Shown here piece by piece: positions 46,345 to 55,544 of a stretch of 64,000 bases of DNA. A program made the translations under genes and the position numbers. Each line of letters begins with the position of its first letter. The stretch's first letter is position 1. The stretch comes from Heyndrickxia oleronia (GTDB lineage: Bacteria > Bacillota > Bacilli > Bacillales > Bacillaceae_C): assembly GCF_017809215.1 (NCBI RefSeq), contig NZ_CP065424.1, positions 3,008,001-3,072,000 on the forward strand, in the 5' to 3' direction. Below the pieces are notes generated by a model. The model did not search any database and was not told the origin of the DNA. It saw only the letters and a program-made list of their open reading frames with translations.

Positions 46345-46518
46345 TTATTTATACCTCTTTTGAAGTTGTTCGATAGCCTGATTTCTTTCACCTCCGTCAG
46401 ACAGTTCCTCCGAAAACTCATGAGTGTTGTTTTGTTCTGGATTAGAGTGTTTTCTAGATTTCATTTCCACCGTATTTAAATTATTATTGGGCGCTGCTTC
46501 TTCATTCCATTTTCCCAT
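46345..46518 (-). CDS. Small hydrophilic protein, 57 residues
   Basis: Starts MGKWNEEAAPNNNLNTVEMK and ends RNQAIEQLQKRYK. It is rich in Asn, Glu and Lys and predicted disordered. AAAGGATGATT lies just before the ATG. The composition recalls minor acid-soluble spore proteins, but no family signature is present. The opposite strand carries a longer hydrophobic frame without a good ribosome binding site. Confidence 0.5.
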   Translation of the reverse strand: MGKWNEEAAPNNNLNTVEMKSRKHSNPEQNNTHEFSEELSDGGERNQAIEQLQKRYK

Positions 46519-46592
46519 GTAATCATCCTTTCAAAACTAATATCATTCCATATTATTAGTGTGTTTCATTTTATCAAGAACATTCTCCACTA

Positions 46593-46775
46593 TTACTTAT
46601 TTTCATCCTTATTTCTTCGATTTCTTTCCTTTATTCCATCTGTGTATTCTACTAGCTTATAAAGAAGATAAAAGGGCCATATTAATATGAGAATTACACT
46701 AAACCACAAGGTCTTTTTCGTTACAAGCATCATTGTGATCGTTCCAAGCAATAAATAAATAATGAGTTCTAGCAT
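46593..46775 (-). CDS. Small membrane protein, 60 residues
   Basis: Two hydrophobic helices (about residues 2-18 and 22-42) and a charged tail DGIKERNRRNKDENK. AGAGGAGAAAAGCT precedes the ATG, a good ribosome binding site. Family unknown. Confidence 0.55.
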   Translation of the reverse strand: MLELIIYLLLGTITMMLVTKKTLWFSVILILIWPFYLLYKLVEYTDGIKERNRRNKDENK

Positions 46776-46963
46776 AGCTTTTCTCCTCTCATTATTTTCT
46801 CTCCAATTTATTCAACTAACTATTGATTAACTTTTTGGATGATCTTATATTCATCATATCCAACCACCACTTGTCTTGTTCATACTCAAAATTTTTTCCA
46901 TAATATGTATCATTCAAATAACAAGTAATTTAACAATGCCATCATTTCATTAAATTTATTACA

Positions 46964-47007
46964 AAAAAAGCCTTAACAATCTTTCATAAGATTGCTTAGG
47001 CTTTTTA
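46964..47007 (-). terminator. Terminator of the glucosaminidase gene
   Basis: A 19-bp stem with two mismatches (AAAAAGCC, CAATCTT) and a TCAT loop; T runs on both strands. Confidence 0.85.
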
Positions 47008-47011
47008 AGTA

Positions 47012-47755
47012 TTATGCGAGGTGGTTTTGTTTTTCTATCTCTTGCAACTTTGTTTCGAGGCGTTGTATATCTTCTTTGTTTTCGGCTATTAATTTTAAAA
47101 AGTTGTTTCTCAATCGATTGACAACAATTGCACTTTCTTCCCGTGTCAAGTTTGCACCAGGACGTGTGCCATCGTAATAGCCATTGGAGGTTGCTTCTTT
47201 CCAATCTTTTTCTGCCCATGTGCTTACTTTGTTAATATCTCGAACAGTCACTATCGGCACCTCCTTATTTAAATTTTTTGAATCAACACGAATAGAACTA
47301 AGTTCTGTGGAATCATATTTGGTCAATTCATTTGATTCAATAATCTCGATAATTTTATTTGCATAATTAGGATCTGTGGCATAGCCGCTATTTTTGACTT
47401 CTTGAGCAGCCTTTTTATAATCCGTTTCTCCAATTATTTTCTTATACCGACCACGACTGTCACCAGTATTATATAAGTTCGCTAAATCGACCATAGATTC
47501 AAACCATGTAGGATATTTTCTAAATGCTTTATCAACTTTTACAGGCTTACCATTCACATACTCAGTGGTTTCTAGTATGATTGATTGCCCTTTGTATTCA
47601 CCCTTTATCCCAAAGATATTCTTACCTTTTACTGCTAACGTACTTCGTCCCCAGTTTGATTCAAGAATGGCTTGAGCAATGATCAATGATGCTAAAATAC
47701 CATAATCATTTTGAATACGTTGAGCATATGGAGTGATTTCATTTATAAAGCTCAT
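47012..47755 (-). CDS. Endo-beta-N-acetylglucosaminidase (GH73-type), endolysin-like
   Basis: The 247-residue product lacks a signal peptide. The GH73 catalytic domain (about residues 1-150) shows SLIIAQAILESNWGRSTLAV with the catalytic glutamate, NIFGIKGEYKG, and AYRKYP-type segment KAFRKYPTWFESMVDLANLY, then YATDPNYANKIIEII. The C-terminal 80 residues contain WAEKDWKEATSNGYYDGTRP with LTREESAIVVNRL, an SLH-like motif common in phage endolysins, and a terminal coiled coil. GGAGGTGG precedes the ATG at 47755. It may derive from a prophage. Confidence 0.85.
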   Translation of the reverse strand: MSFINEITPYAQRIQNDYGILASLIIAQAILESNWGRSTLAVKGKNIFGIKGEYKGQSIILETTEYVNGKPVKVDKAFRKYPTWFESMVDLANLYNTGDSRGRYKKIIGETDYKKAAQEVKNSGYATDPNYANKIIEIIESNELTKYDSTELSSIRVDSKNLNKEVPIVTVRDINKVSTWAEKDWKEATSNGYYDGTRPGANLTREESAIVVNRLRNNFLKLIAENKEDIQRLETKLQEIEKQNHLA

Positions 47756-47988
47756 AATCCACCTCCTTTTTATTAGTAGATGCATTGAATTGCAATATTG
47801 CAAAGGCTTATTCAATGAGCAATTAATTGAATAAATAAAAAAACGGTGGGCTAGTCTTTATCATGAAATTATATGCACTAGCTTTTTATAAGTTGGTTTT
47901 TATGCCAATAGTAAACATATTCCACTTTGTATATATCCTTTGCGACAGTTAAACCTAAATTTAAACAGGAAAGGAGAGTAAGTTTAGT

Positions 47989-48477
47989 ATGATTGTTTCC
48001 CTGGTTCGGTTTGGATTCCTTTTGTCATGGTTAACGATTTTTTTCATTCCAAAAAAAACAGTTAAAAGATACCTTCCAGCTTCTACAATGTCAGCATTAT
48101 TAGTCATGACCACAGTTTTTATAGGAACCCATTTTAAATCTTGGAAGGTCAAAGGTGATTCAAAAACTAGAATTTATAACATATTAAGTGTTATTTTAGG
48201 TCCTTTTGCTGTAGGTACATTGTGGATTTTTAGATTAACTTTCGGGAAATTTTGGTTATTTATTGTGACCAATTTCATTCAAAATTTAATTTATGCATAC
48301 CCTATATTAAACTTTTTAGAAAAAATAAAATTCATAAAATACGTTAAATTCACTCGAGTACATCATCTTATTGCATCAATGTCTTTTGCCATAATCATAT
48401 ACTGTTTTCAATCGTTTCTTGAAAAACCTTGTATAACATATTATCAATCACAGAATAAACAAGAGGCTGGGACATAA
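47989..48477 (+). CDS. Membrane protein paralogue, C-terminus replaced by IS sequence
   Basis: The 162-residue, multi-helix product is a paralogue of the gene at 26881. The last residues (EAGT) are encoded by the left end of the IS1182-family element at 48463, so the insertion cut the native tail and supplied a new stop. The membrane core is intact and the protein may still work. AAAGGAGAG lies before the ATG. Confidence 0.65.
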   Translation: MIVSLVRFGFLLSWLTIFFIPKKTVKRYLPASTMSALLVMTTVFIGTHFKSWKVKGDSKTRIYNILSVILGPFAVGTLWIFRLTFGKFWLFIVTNFIQNLIYAYPILNFLEKIKFIKYVKFTRVHHLIASMSFAIIIYCFQSFLEKPCITYYQSQNKQEAGT

Positions 48478-48493
48478 CTAGCTTCAAATAGTG

Positions 48494-48530
48494 AAAAAGT
48501 TGAATTTGAGCGAACTCAAATTCAACTTTT
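48494..48530 (-). terminator. Perfect hairpin at the left end of the IS, transposase terminator
   Basis: AAAAGTTGAATTTGAG pairs with its complement over a CGAA loop (16 bp). On the minus strand T residues follow, just past the transposase stop. Confidence 0.85.
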
Positions 48531-48556
48531 CCTATTTTTGTGTGTTAATTCTTCTA

Positions 48557-50131
48557 TTACCGTAGTTGTTTGGCCGTGAATTTTCTTAAATTCACGGCCA
48601 TTAATGCGAGTCCCATTTCATTTTCTACCTTCGATTTTCCTCGTACAGAAAATCGAGTGAAACGTAAATTAGCCTTCAAGAATCCAAAAACTGGTTCCAC
48701 ATCGATTTTGCGTTTTCGATAGATGGAGCTCGTTTTCTCTTCTGAAAGCTTCGCTCTCACATATACTTTTTGTTGTTCCCATTGTTCATTCACCATTAGT
48801 TTTCGATTGTTGCCTTCTTTCGCTTTTGTACATGATGAACGGAATGGACATCCCGAACAGTCCTCACACTCGTAGATCTTGAACCTTCGTTGGAATCCCG
48901 TACGATCAGTACGGACAGAATGATATTGAAATTCAAGACGTTTCTGGTTAGGGCATATATATGTATCTGTTTCTTCACAATACTGCCAGTTGTCGGGATT
49001 CAATGGGTTTTGTTTGTACTTTTTCTTTTGCTCCTTCAAATACAGATTATACGTAATCAGTGCTTCTCGTTTTCTGTTCGAAAGGATATCATTATAGTTT
49101 TGTTCACTACCATAACCTGCATCTGCGACAATATGTTTCGGTAACACGAAATAATGGTTCTCGATTTCATCAAGAAATGGGATTAACGTACGTGTATCTG
49201 TTGGGTTTGAAAATAAACTATAGGCAAGCGTGTATTGCCCTTCTGTTGCGATTTGTACATTGTAACCAGCTTTCAATTGTCCGTTTTGCATATAATCATC
49301 TTTCATTCGCATAAATGTCGCGTCCAGATCTGTTTTGGAATAGCTATTACGTGTGCCTAAAATTTCAAAGTCTCGTTGATATTTTTGTTTTCGTAAGACA
49401 AAATCAATCAACTGTTTACGCACTTGTTTCGGGTATTTGCGTTCACTTCTTAAAGCTTTTCGTTCTGGAACGTCTGATGATTCCTCAATTTGTTTATCAT
49501 ACTCAGCTACTACATTGTCCACTTTTCCTACCAATTGAGCGAGCTCTTTCAATGATAATTGTTCATCACCTTCCCGTTCAATTTCAGGTATAATTTCGTT
49601 CTCAAGTAGCTCGTTATATAGCTGGTTTGACCTTTCAATTAAACTGTGATGATATTTCTCAATCGATTTCTTCCAGACAAACGTAAATTTATTCGCATTT
49701 GCTTCAATCTTTGTACCATCAATAAAAATTGCTTCTTGATCGATTAGTTTTTCTTCGATTAATTGGCAACGAAATTGGACGAAACATTGGCGAATTAATT
49801 CTTTCACATCTGAATGAACACGGAATCGATTGATTGTACGGTAGCTTGGTTCATACCCTTGTGATAGCCACATCATCCGGATACTGTCTTTTAATAGGGC
49901 TTCAATTTTTCGCCCTGAAAAGACAGATTGGGTGTAGGCACATAAAATAATTTTAAGCATCATGCGTGGATGATAAGCAGGATAGCCCTCATTTCGCAGA
50001 AATGGTTCGAAAACTTCATGAGGAATACTTTCAACTAGATGATGGATATGAAAGGCAATATCATTTTTTTGTAATTTTACTTCTAAATCTAAAGGCAAAA
50101 CTAATTGATTCATGGTATAATTTTTAAACAT
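48557..50131 (-). CDS. IS1182-family transposase
   Basis: The 524-residue protein opens MFKNYTMNQLVLPLDLEVKL and has the DDE transposase layout of the IS1182 family: IFIDGTKIEANANKFTFVW (first Asp), HIVADAGYGSEQNY (second Asp), the cysteine cluster CEDCSGCPFRSSCTKA and VEPVFGFLKANLRFTRFSVR with the final Glu. I chose the ATG at 50131, preceded by AAGGATCC. It is full length and uninterrupted, so the element may be active. Confidence 0.95.
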   Translation of the reverse strand: MFKNYTMNQLVLPLDLEVKLQKNDIAFHIHHLVESIPHEVFEPFLRNEGYPAYHPRMMLKIILCAYTQSVFSGRKIEALLKDSIRMMWLSQGYEPSYRTINRFRVHSDVKELIRQCFVQFRCQLIEEKLIDQEAIFIDGTKIEANANKFTFVWKKSIEKYHHSLIERSNQLYNELLENEIIPEIEREGDEQLSLKELAQLVGKVDNVVAEYDKQIEESSDVPERKALRSERKYPKQVRKQLIDFVLRKQKYQRDFEILGTRNSYSKTDLDATFMRMKDDYMQNGQLKAGYNVQIATEGQYTLAYSLFSNPTDTRTLIPFLDEIENHYFVLPKHIVADAGYGSEQNYNDILSNRKREALITYNLYLKEQKKKYKQNPLNPDNWQYCEETDTYICPNQKRLEFQYHSVRTDRTGFQRRFKIYECEDCSGCPFRSSCTKAKEGNNRKLMVNEQWEQQKVYVRAKLSEEKTSSIYRKRKIDVEPVFGFLKANLRFTRFSVRGKSKVENEMGLALMAVNLRKFTAKQLR

Positions 50132-50212
50132 AAGGATCCTTCTTTCTGTATAATTTTGTTGTGGTGACTTAATTTCATCAGAAGTGGTCCTTATTTTTGT
50201 TAAAAAAATAAT

Positions 50213-50258
50213 CAAAGCCGGTGAAATTTTACTTGTCGTAAAATTTCACCGGCTTTTT
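50213..50258. terminator. Perfect 19-bp hairpin at the right end of the IS
   Basis: AAAGCCGGTGAAATTTTAC pairs with its complement over TTGTC, followed by T residues. It probably insulates the transposase promoter from outside transcription. Confidence 0.8.
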
Positions 50259-50430
50259 CATCTCAGAGGTGGGTTTTGTCCCAGCCTCTTGTTTATATCC
50301 TATTTAACGTTCCATAGTACCTTTTTGAATTCTAATATAAATGAGTAATCTCATTTGATGTTTTTCCTTGAATACATTTCTTTCAATAGCTCAAACTATA
50401 CAATAAACAATATAAGGGGACCTCTTTTTT

Positions 50431-51459
50431 ATGGAAACGATTAAGCCAATTCAGATAAATACTAATAAAGAACTAAAAAACGAAAAATTAACTTCTGCAG
50501 AAATGGGGAAACTTTGGGCGACGTATATGGGAAATAGCATGTCTATACAGATATTATCCTATTACCTAAAAAATGTTGAAGATAAAGATGTCGAAAATTT
50601 GTTAAACAATGCATTAAACTTATCTAAAGAGTTTCTAGCAAAAATCACAGAAATTTTTCAAAAAGAAGGCTTTCCACTCCCTGTTGGATTTTCAAGTGAT
50701 GATGTAAATTTAGGTGCTCCAAGATTATTTGAAGATCCATTCTATGTGCATTATTTAAAGTATGTTGCTAAAGCAGGGTTAAGTATTTACATGATTGCAA
50801 TCCCATTAATGTATAGAGAAGATGTGAAATCATTTTTTCAAGATAGTATGGACAAAACCATGCAATTGATGGAACAAATAAATTCCATCTTAATGAATAA
50901 AGGTCTAATTAAAAAGCCTCCAACTATTCCAACACCTGATAAAGCAACATTTGCTTCTGAGCACTTCTTAAACGGATATATCGGTGATGTCCGCTCTTTA
51001 CATGCGCTAGAAATAACCCATCTTTATGATAATATCGAAAATAATGTAACAAGTAAGGCTCTAATTACAGCATTTTCGCAAGTTGCCAGGAATAAAAATA
51101 TTCGAGATTTATTTATTAAAGGGAAAAGAATGACGGAAAAAAATGTGGAACATTATATACAGAAGCTACATGATGAAAATTTACCCTCTCCATCATTACT
51201 TGATGATCTAATTACCAAGTCAGAATTCCCCCCATTTTCCGATAAACTCATGTTATTCCACAAGGTGGATATGTTTTCAATGAAGATTAGGACTATGGGA
51301 AACTCCTTGGCCGTAAATGGGAGAAGTGATATTGCACTAATGTATGTTAAATCATTAACAAATATTGGTCGGTTCGTAAGTGAGGGATCTAAGATTATGA
51401 TGAAGAATCATTGGATGGAACAACCTCCTTTTGCTTTAGATCGAGAAAATATAAAATGA
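50431..51459 (+). CDS. DUF3231 protein, two tandem ferritin-like helical bundles
   Basis: The 342-residue product contains two similar four-helix units of about 165 residues. Each begins with a start like KLTSAEMGKLWATYMGNSMS or SEHFLNGYIGDVRSLHALEI and passes through a KxGLPxP-type loop (QKEGFPLPVGF; HDENLPSPSLL). DUF3231 proteins are common in Bacillus and relate to spore-coat CotF-like bundles, but the function is open. GGGGACC precedes the ATG. The next gene begins about 110 bases beyond. Confidence 0.85.
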   Translation: METIKPIQINTNKELKNEKLTSAEMGKLWATYMGNSMSIQILSYYLKNVEDKDVENLLNNALNLSKEFLAKITEIFQKEGFPLPVGFSSDDVNLGAPRLFEDPFYVHYLKYVAKAGLSIYMIAIPLMYREDVKSFFQDSMDKTMQLMEQINSILMNKGLIKKPPTIPTPDKATFASEHFLNGYIGDVRSLHALEITHLYDNIENNVTSKALITAFSQVARNKNIRDLFIKGKRMTEKNVEHYIQKLHDENLPSPSLLDDLITKSEFPPFSDKLMLFHKVDMFSMKIRTMGNSLAVNGRSDIALMYVKSLTNIGRFVSEGSKIMMKNHWMEQPPFALDRENIK

Positions 51460-51569
51460 TGAATGAAGAAATTTCAAATTATGTATTCCCCTTTTTTTAT
51501 AGAACTAACTTGAAACCTTTTCTAATCTCTAATCGTATATATCAGTTACGTATACGAAGGAGTACAAAG

Positions 51570-51959
51570 ATGAAATTATTACGATATTTTTTTTGGGTGA
51601 CTGATATAGGTTTTATATTATATTGGACCATAACTTTTTTACATATTATTCCTGATGAATATCTTTTTAAGGATTACAAAAATCCTATACTTTCAGCTTG
51701 GAACTGGTCATTTTTTCCTTTAGATATCCTAATTTCAATTACTGGATTCACAAGTCTATACTTATATAAAAAAGGAAAGTCAGCATGGAGTAAAATGGCT
51801 ATTGTATCGTTAGTTTTAACATCATGTTCTGGTCTACAAGCAATATCCTTTTGGGTACTAAGAAGTGACTTTGATCCATCTTGGTGGATTCCTAATTTAT
51901 TTTTACTTGTCTATCCCATATTTTTTCTTCCAGGACTATTTAAAGAGAATCAGATATGA
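51570..51959 (+). CDS. DUF5360 (YvaD-like) membrane protein
   Basis: The 129-residue product has four helices and matches B. subtilis YvaD: FFWVTDIGFILYWTITFLHI, SAWNWSFFPLDILISITGF and SGLQAISFWVLRSDFDPSWW. I chose the ATG at 51570 with GAAGGAG 7 bases upstream; the frame is open further but unsupported. Function unknown. Confidence 0.85.
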   Translation: MKLLRYFFWVTDIGFILYWTITFLHIIPDEYLFKDYKNPILSAWNWSFFPLDILISITGFTSLYLYKKGKSAWSKMAIVSLVLTSCSGLQAISFWVLRSDFDPSWWIPNLFLLVYPIFFLPGLFKENQI

Positions 51960-51975
51960 AAGTCTGGTTCTCTTT
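51942..51975 (+). terminator. Terminator overlapping the DUF5360 stop codon
   Basis: AAAGAGAATCAGA pairs with TCTGGTTCTCTTT (one mismatch). The TGA stop lies in the loop. Confidence 0.85.
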
Positions 51976-52086
51976 CTATTAAAGCTTTGTTTTTCCTTTT
52001 AAAAAACAAGGCTTAGCTTAAATGAAGAAATCCTCGTAAGTATGAAAGTAATTTTTAATTTGACATTCCTTAATGAGGTGGTGCTT

Positions 52087-52218
52087 ATGAGAAAGCTAAT
52101 ATGGAATTTATTTATTACATTTCATCTGCTAGTAAAAACTAAGCAATTTCATTTTGAAAACAAATGCCAATGTCACTTTTCTTTGGTCATCCTGCCCCAA
52201 CTTCAAAGACTGTATTAA
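52087..52218 (+). CDS. Possible 43-residue peptide, low confidence
   Basis: MRKLIWNLFITFHLLVKTKQ and on to LQRLY, preceded by GAGGTGG. Half hydrophobic, half polar. It may be a remnant of a longer gene, since the DNA after it contains no other frame. Confidence 0.3.
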   Translation: MRKLIWNLFITFHLLVKTKQFHFENKCQCHFSLVILPQLQRLY

Positions 52219-52516
52219 ATGAATCTATGGAATATAATAATTTTTATTTGGTTTTCAGACAAAGTAGAAATACTTTTCCATTTACCCTTTATTCGCGTTT
52301 TAGAGCACTGCCTTAATTTAGAACAATGAATACAGCTTATTATTGGTAAAAAACAAGGATAAATCCTATTAAATAAAGAGTTTATCCTTGTCTAAAATTA
52401 CATGGCGCGTTTCATATGCAGTTTCATGAGCATTCATTCTCATTGACTCTCCATAATAGCCAGCCATTTTTAAAGTTTGCACTAACCATTGTCAACAAAT
52501 CCGTTTTGAATTACAT

Positions 52517-52699
52517 CTATTTTTTTCCGAAAATAGTTGTATTTTCAATACGGATTGAATCAACTTCCCCACACTTTAAACAAAAGGTGTAAATTTTATT
52601 TCCACCACTCATAGACATTTTGTTCGGTTTAATGGGCATATAATCTGTGCCTTCCGCGAATTCCGTACCACCACATTTAAGACATTTTTTATTCTCCAT
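52517..52699 (-). CDS. Small zinc-ribbon protein
   Basis: The 60-residue product has two CxxC pairs, KCLKCGGTEF and TFCLKCGEVDS, that would bind one zinc ion. GAGGTATTGTGGT precedes the ATG. Such proteins are common in Firmicutes and of unknown role. Confidence 0.8.
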   Translation of the reverse strand: MENKKCLKCGGTEFAEGTDYMPIKPNKMSMSGGNKIYTFCLKCGEVDSIRIENTTIFGKK

Positions 52700-52857
52700 A
52701 CCACAATACCTCGTTCTCTAAAATCTTTTTTATTTGCATTGCTTGCTTATCCTCTTCTTTTATACGATTTAACTTCCGAAAAGTTTCAAATGATAGTGCC
52801 TTTGCTTGCTTATTCTAGCCGTGCATATGCACGTGTTAATAAAGGACGAGGGGGCTA

Positions 52858-53096
52858 ATTAATGGCCAAAGTACTGGGAGGCAGGACATGACACCAAAGA
52901 GCACCAGCAGGAACATTAGCAAGCCAATTCTGAGTACTCCTGTGACGTCCATTTAGCAAATAAAAACATCTATGCCACGTCCCATATCTATTACTACCAT
53001 CACAGTCTTTCGGTAAAAACGATCAACCAAAACCCCAGCTATTAATCACAAGAGTACATATTGAATCCATCTAAATGCTGAAACCCATCCAATATC
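52858..53096 (-). pseudogene. MFS transporter remnant
   Basis: The minus strand gives DIGWVSAFRWIQYVLL, stop, LIAGVLVDRFYRKTVMVVID, stop, then LRIGLLMFLLVLFGVMSC. The GxLxDRxxRK block is the conserved loop between helices 2 and 3 of MFS drug exporters. Several stops and no start; a relic. Confidence 0.55.
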
Positions 53097-53129
53097 AAAC
53101 TACTTTTTTGAATGAGAGGAGAGACCCCG

Positions 53130-53589
53130 TCAAATAAGGTTTGCAGAAACAGGCTTTCTTCCCAATTCTCTCGCCCAAATGGATAGTTGTCCTATATGGT
53201 GAATTTCATGAGCAATCGTATGTCTCATAATTTCACCCCAAGTATCCGTTACAGTTCTTCCATCTGGCATGGTATCGTAAAATAAATGGTTTTTCCATAC
53301 TAGCATCCCAATTGTTCACAAAGTTCTCCACTTCTACATGAAATTCTGCGTCCAAATTTCGAACCTTGCTCAAGCTATTAAAGTTATCGAAACTTTCCTG
53401 AAAATCAGTTTTACCTTGTAATAGACGTATCCAGCTCCACTCGACATCAACAATATGGAAAAGTGTATGAAATATACTTCCCATACCACCTGTACGTTTT
53501 TGCAAAAGCTCTTCTTCACTTAACTCTTCACACCAACGATACCAGTCTTCTCTTACCATCCAGTTATATCGAAAAAATGTCTGCAACAA
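53130..53589 (-). pseudogene. DinB-family protein, frameshifted
   Basis: The four-helix DinB fold is recognisable. The first 101 residues contain MLQTFFRYNWMVREDWYRWC and IFHTLFHIVDVEWSWIRLLQ (one metal histidine). A frame break near an A run (GGAAAAACC) follows. The last part, GEIMRHTIAHEIHHIGQLSI with WARELGRK, holds the remaining metal histidines in another frame, ending at 53130. A one-base correction would give about 152 residues, the family norm, so the lesion is recent or a sequencing error. Confidence 0.7.
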
Positions 53590-53935
53590 TCCCCCTCCGA
53601 AAAAAGAAATTAAACTAGCGTTAAAATTAACTTTAAGAATAATAAAACATCTTATTTAGTATGACTTTTTCGACAAACATAGGATAATTTCCTTCTTCAA
53701 CAAATCTCCTTCACCAAAGAAAAAATATCTCTTTTTTTCGCTGTTTTTGCTTAATATTTTACCGTACTTGATCAAACCAACTAAGATAGGCTCATCTTAT
53801 CCAAAGGTTTTGATATATTAGGGCAATTTATCTGAAGATTATTAAGAATACTATGTTAATATGATTGTATAAATTTTAAGAATATTTTTAGTAATGAAGG
53901 TACCTTTTATAAAAAAAGGAAAGGAGAGTAAGATT
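53590..53935. other. Intergenic region, no gene seen
   Basis: AT-rich; only the ribosome binding site of the next gene (AAAGGAGAG) stands out. Confidence 0.35.
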
Positions 53936-54376
53936 GTGAAAAGGACTGTTTCGATCGTACTAGGTTTTATTATTCTCATCATCATTTTGATATATTTACC
54001 AAGTATAATTGCCCAAATGAAGAAGTATTCGTTCGACCATAATAAACAGTTGACAATTGAGACAAAAGTTATAAGTTATAAAGAGTTTCGTGAGATGTAT
54101 TATCAACAAATGAAATTAGCCCAGAAATTAGAAGGCACAATAAAATATTCATTAATAGCAAAAGAAGTAAGAAAAGGCTATGATGCTGTTACTTATGATG
54201 TATTTTTTTTAGAGGATAGACCTCAAATAAAGGTAAAAATTGAATTACCAATAACAAAATACATGGATAACAATATGACTATTAACTTTATATCGGGGGC
54301 AGGAAATATTTTGGAAATATATGAGGATGGAAAATGGAAAGCTTTTAGTAAAAAAAATTACACCAGTGATGATTAA
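53936..54376 (+). CDS. Membrane-anchored protein of unknown function
   Basis: The 146-residue product has one N-terminal helix (VSIVLGFIILIIILIYLPSI) and an extracytoplasmic domain of strands and helices with YKEFREMYYQQMKLAQKLEG. I chose the GTG at 53936 because AAAGGAGAG lies about 7 bases upstream; an ATG at 53894 is open but unsupported. Family unknown. Confidence 0.55.
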   Translation: MKRTVSIVLGFIILIIILIYLPSIIAQMKKYSFDHNKQLTIETKVISYKEFREMYYQQMKLAQKLEGTIKYSLIAKEVRKGYDAVTYDVFFLEDRPQIKVKIELPITKYMDNNMTINFISGAGNILEIYEDGKWKAFSKKNYTSDD

Positions 54377-54731
54377 TAACAATGAAAACAAGTAGTGCAA
54401 AGGAATTAATTGTTTTTTAAAATAAATCGCTATTTTCTTATTAATTATCATGCTAACGAAGTGAATTAAGATTTTATCTATATTATAAGTTTGTATTGAA
54501 CGTTTTTATTCTTGTAAATCCCCCACACCTTAATTTTGAATGGATATTTAATATAATCTTCTTTAACGAAAACCTTAATCTGAACTGTTAGTTAAAAATA
54601 CAACAAATTTATCATTTATTTTCCAATCCTTTTATACAGTAGACGCTTATCCACTATTTCCCTCTATACAACTATTTTCCAGTTTTATAAAATTATTAGG
54701 TACATCAAGACCAATCTGGAGGATATTAAAT
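54377..54731. other. Intergenic region, no gene seen
   Basis: AT-rich. Only GGAGG before the next ATG is evident. Confidence 0.35.
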
Positions 54732-55007
54732 ATGGGTTTATTCGGAAGTTCTTTAAAGAAAACAGATACTGAGTTTTCCTGGAACAAAAACAAAATTCTT
54801 ATTGAAAATGGATACTTAAGAAGCGAAGGACTTATTAACACATCAAGAATCCCACTGAAACACATAGATACTGTAACTTATTCTTTTGAGGGATTAAAAA
54901 TTGGACCGGAATTAAAAATCATTGGACAGGGCACTGTATTAGGTACATTAAAAGTGGGTGCTGATCTAATAAATGAAATTCAAGATTGGATACTTGCTAA
55001 ACTATAA
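54732..55007 (+). CDS. Small PH-like domain protein
   Basis: The 91-residue soluble product is mainly strands with a C-terminal helix: FSWNKNKILIENGYLRSEGL, RIPLKHIDTVTYSFEG, and a final helix INEIQDWILAKL. This recalls bacterial PH domains (DUF304/DUF4429-like), which occur in membrane-associated proteins. GGAGG precedes the ATG. It pairs with a membrane protein gene 85 bases downstream. Confidence 0.55.
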   Translation: MGLFGSSLKKTDTEFSWNKNKILIENGYLRSEGLINTSRIPLKHIDTVTYSFEGLKIGPELKIIGQGTVLGTLKVGADLINEIQDWILAKL

Positions 55008-55091
55008 AAATCTATTTTGCTCCCAATGTGGAGCATTACCTGTTTTTTTAAAAAAATTATTGCTATGTTTAAATTTTTGGAGCATACATAT

Positions 55092-55298
55092 ATGACTTGG
55101 TTATTATTATCTTTATTTGGTTTTATATTGATTGTTTTAGCAATTTTTTATTTTGTTTATGAAGCTAAATCCTATAGAAATAAAGCTGTAGGAACTATGT
55201 TTTTAGTATTTGATCTTATATTTTCATTTGGAAGTGGGATCATTTTATTTGGATTACTTCTCATAATTATTGGATTGGTTAAAGCTACTGGTTCTTGA
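55092..55298 (+). CDS. Small two-helix membrane protein
   Basis: The 68-residue product begins MTWLLLSLFGFILIVLAIFY and has two or three hydrophobic helices. The start at 55092 is weakly supported (TTGGAGC upstream). It is probably cotranscribed with the PH-like gene. Family unknown. Confidence 0.45.
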   Translation: MTWLLLSLFGFILIVLAIFYFVYEAKSYRNKAVGTMFLVFDLIFSFGSGIILFGLLLIIIGLVKATGS

Positions 55299-55495
55299 TA
55301 ATAAATAGAACAAAATGTTTAGTATGTTTCACTTTATTTTTTGCGCTACGACACACCTTAATAAGGGGCACTTTTCCATCTCCACGAAGTATACCCATTA
55401 AGTTATCTTTAAAACAGAAGAAAATTTTTACAAATCATTTAATGAAGGAAAACTAACGTTGAACAATAAATGTGGTCATTTTGTGGTCAAATCAT

Positions 55496-55544
55496 ATAAA
55501 ATAGCAAGGTCAAACCTATATATATCAATGGTTTGACCTTGCTA
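55496..55544 (-). terminator. Terminator after mutL
   Basis: A perfect 15-bp stem (TAGCAAGGTCAAACC) with a 13-base loop, followed on the minus strand by TTTT. Confidence 0.85.

Larger units (their letters stand above)
48463..50288 (-). mobile_element. IS1182-family insertion sequence, apparently intact
   Basis: The element is bounded by GAGGCTGGGACA (48463) and its reverse complement TGTCCCAGCCTC (ends 50288), and carries one full-length transposase on the minus strand. Just outside, ATAAACAA on the left and TTGTTTAT on the right are also inverted, so either the terminal repeat is 20 bp or the target was the palindrome ATAAACAATTGTTTAT. No direct target duplication is visible. Confidence 0.88.

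Noticed and set aside
46258..46479. Plus-strand hydrophobic frame of 73 codons
   Set aside because: Lacks a ribosome binding site and is antisense to a small gene with a good one.
48796..49593. Several frames inside the IS transposase
   Set aside because: All are shadows of the full-length transposase in other frames.
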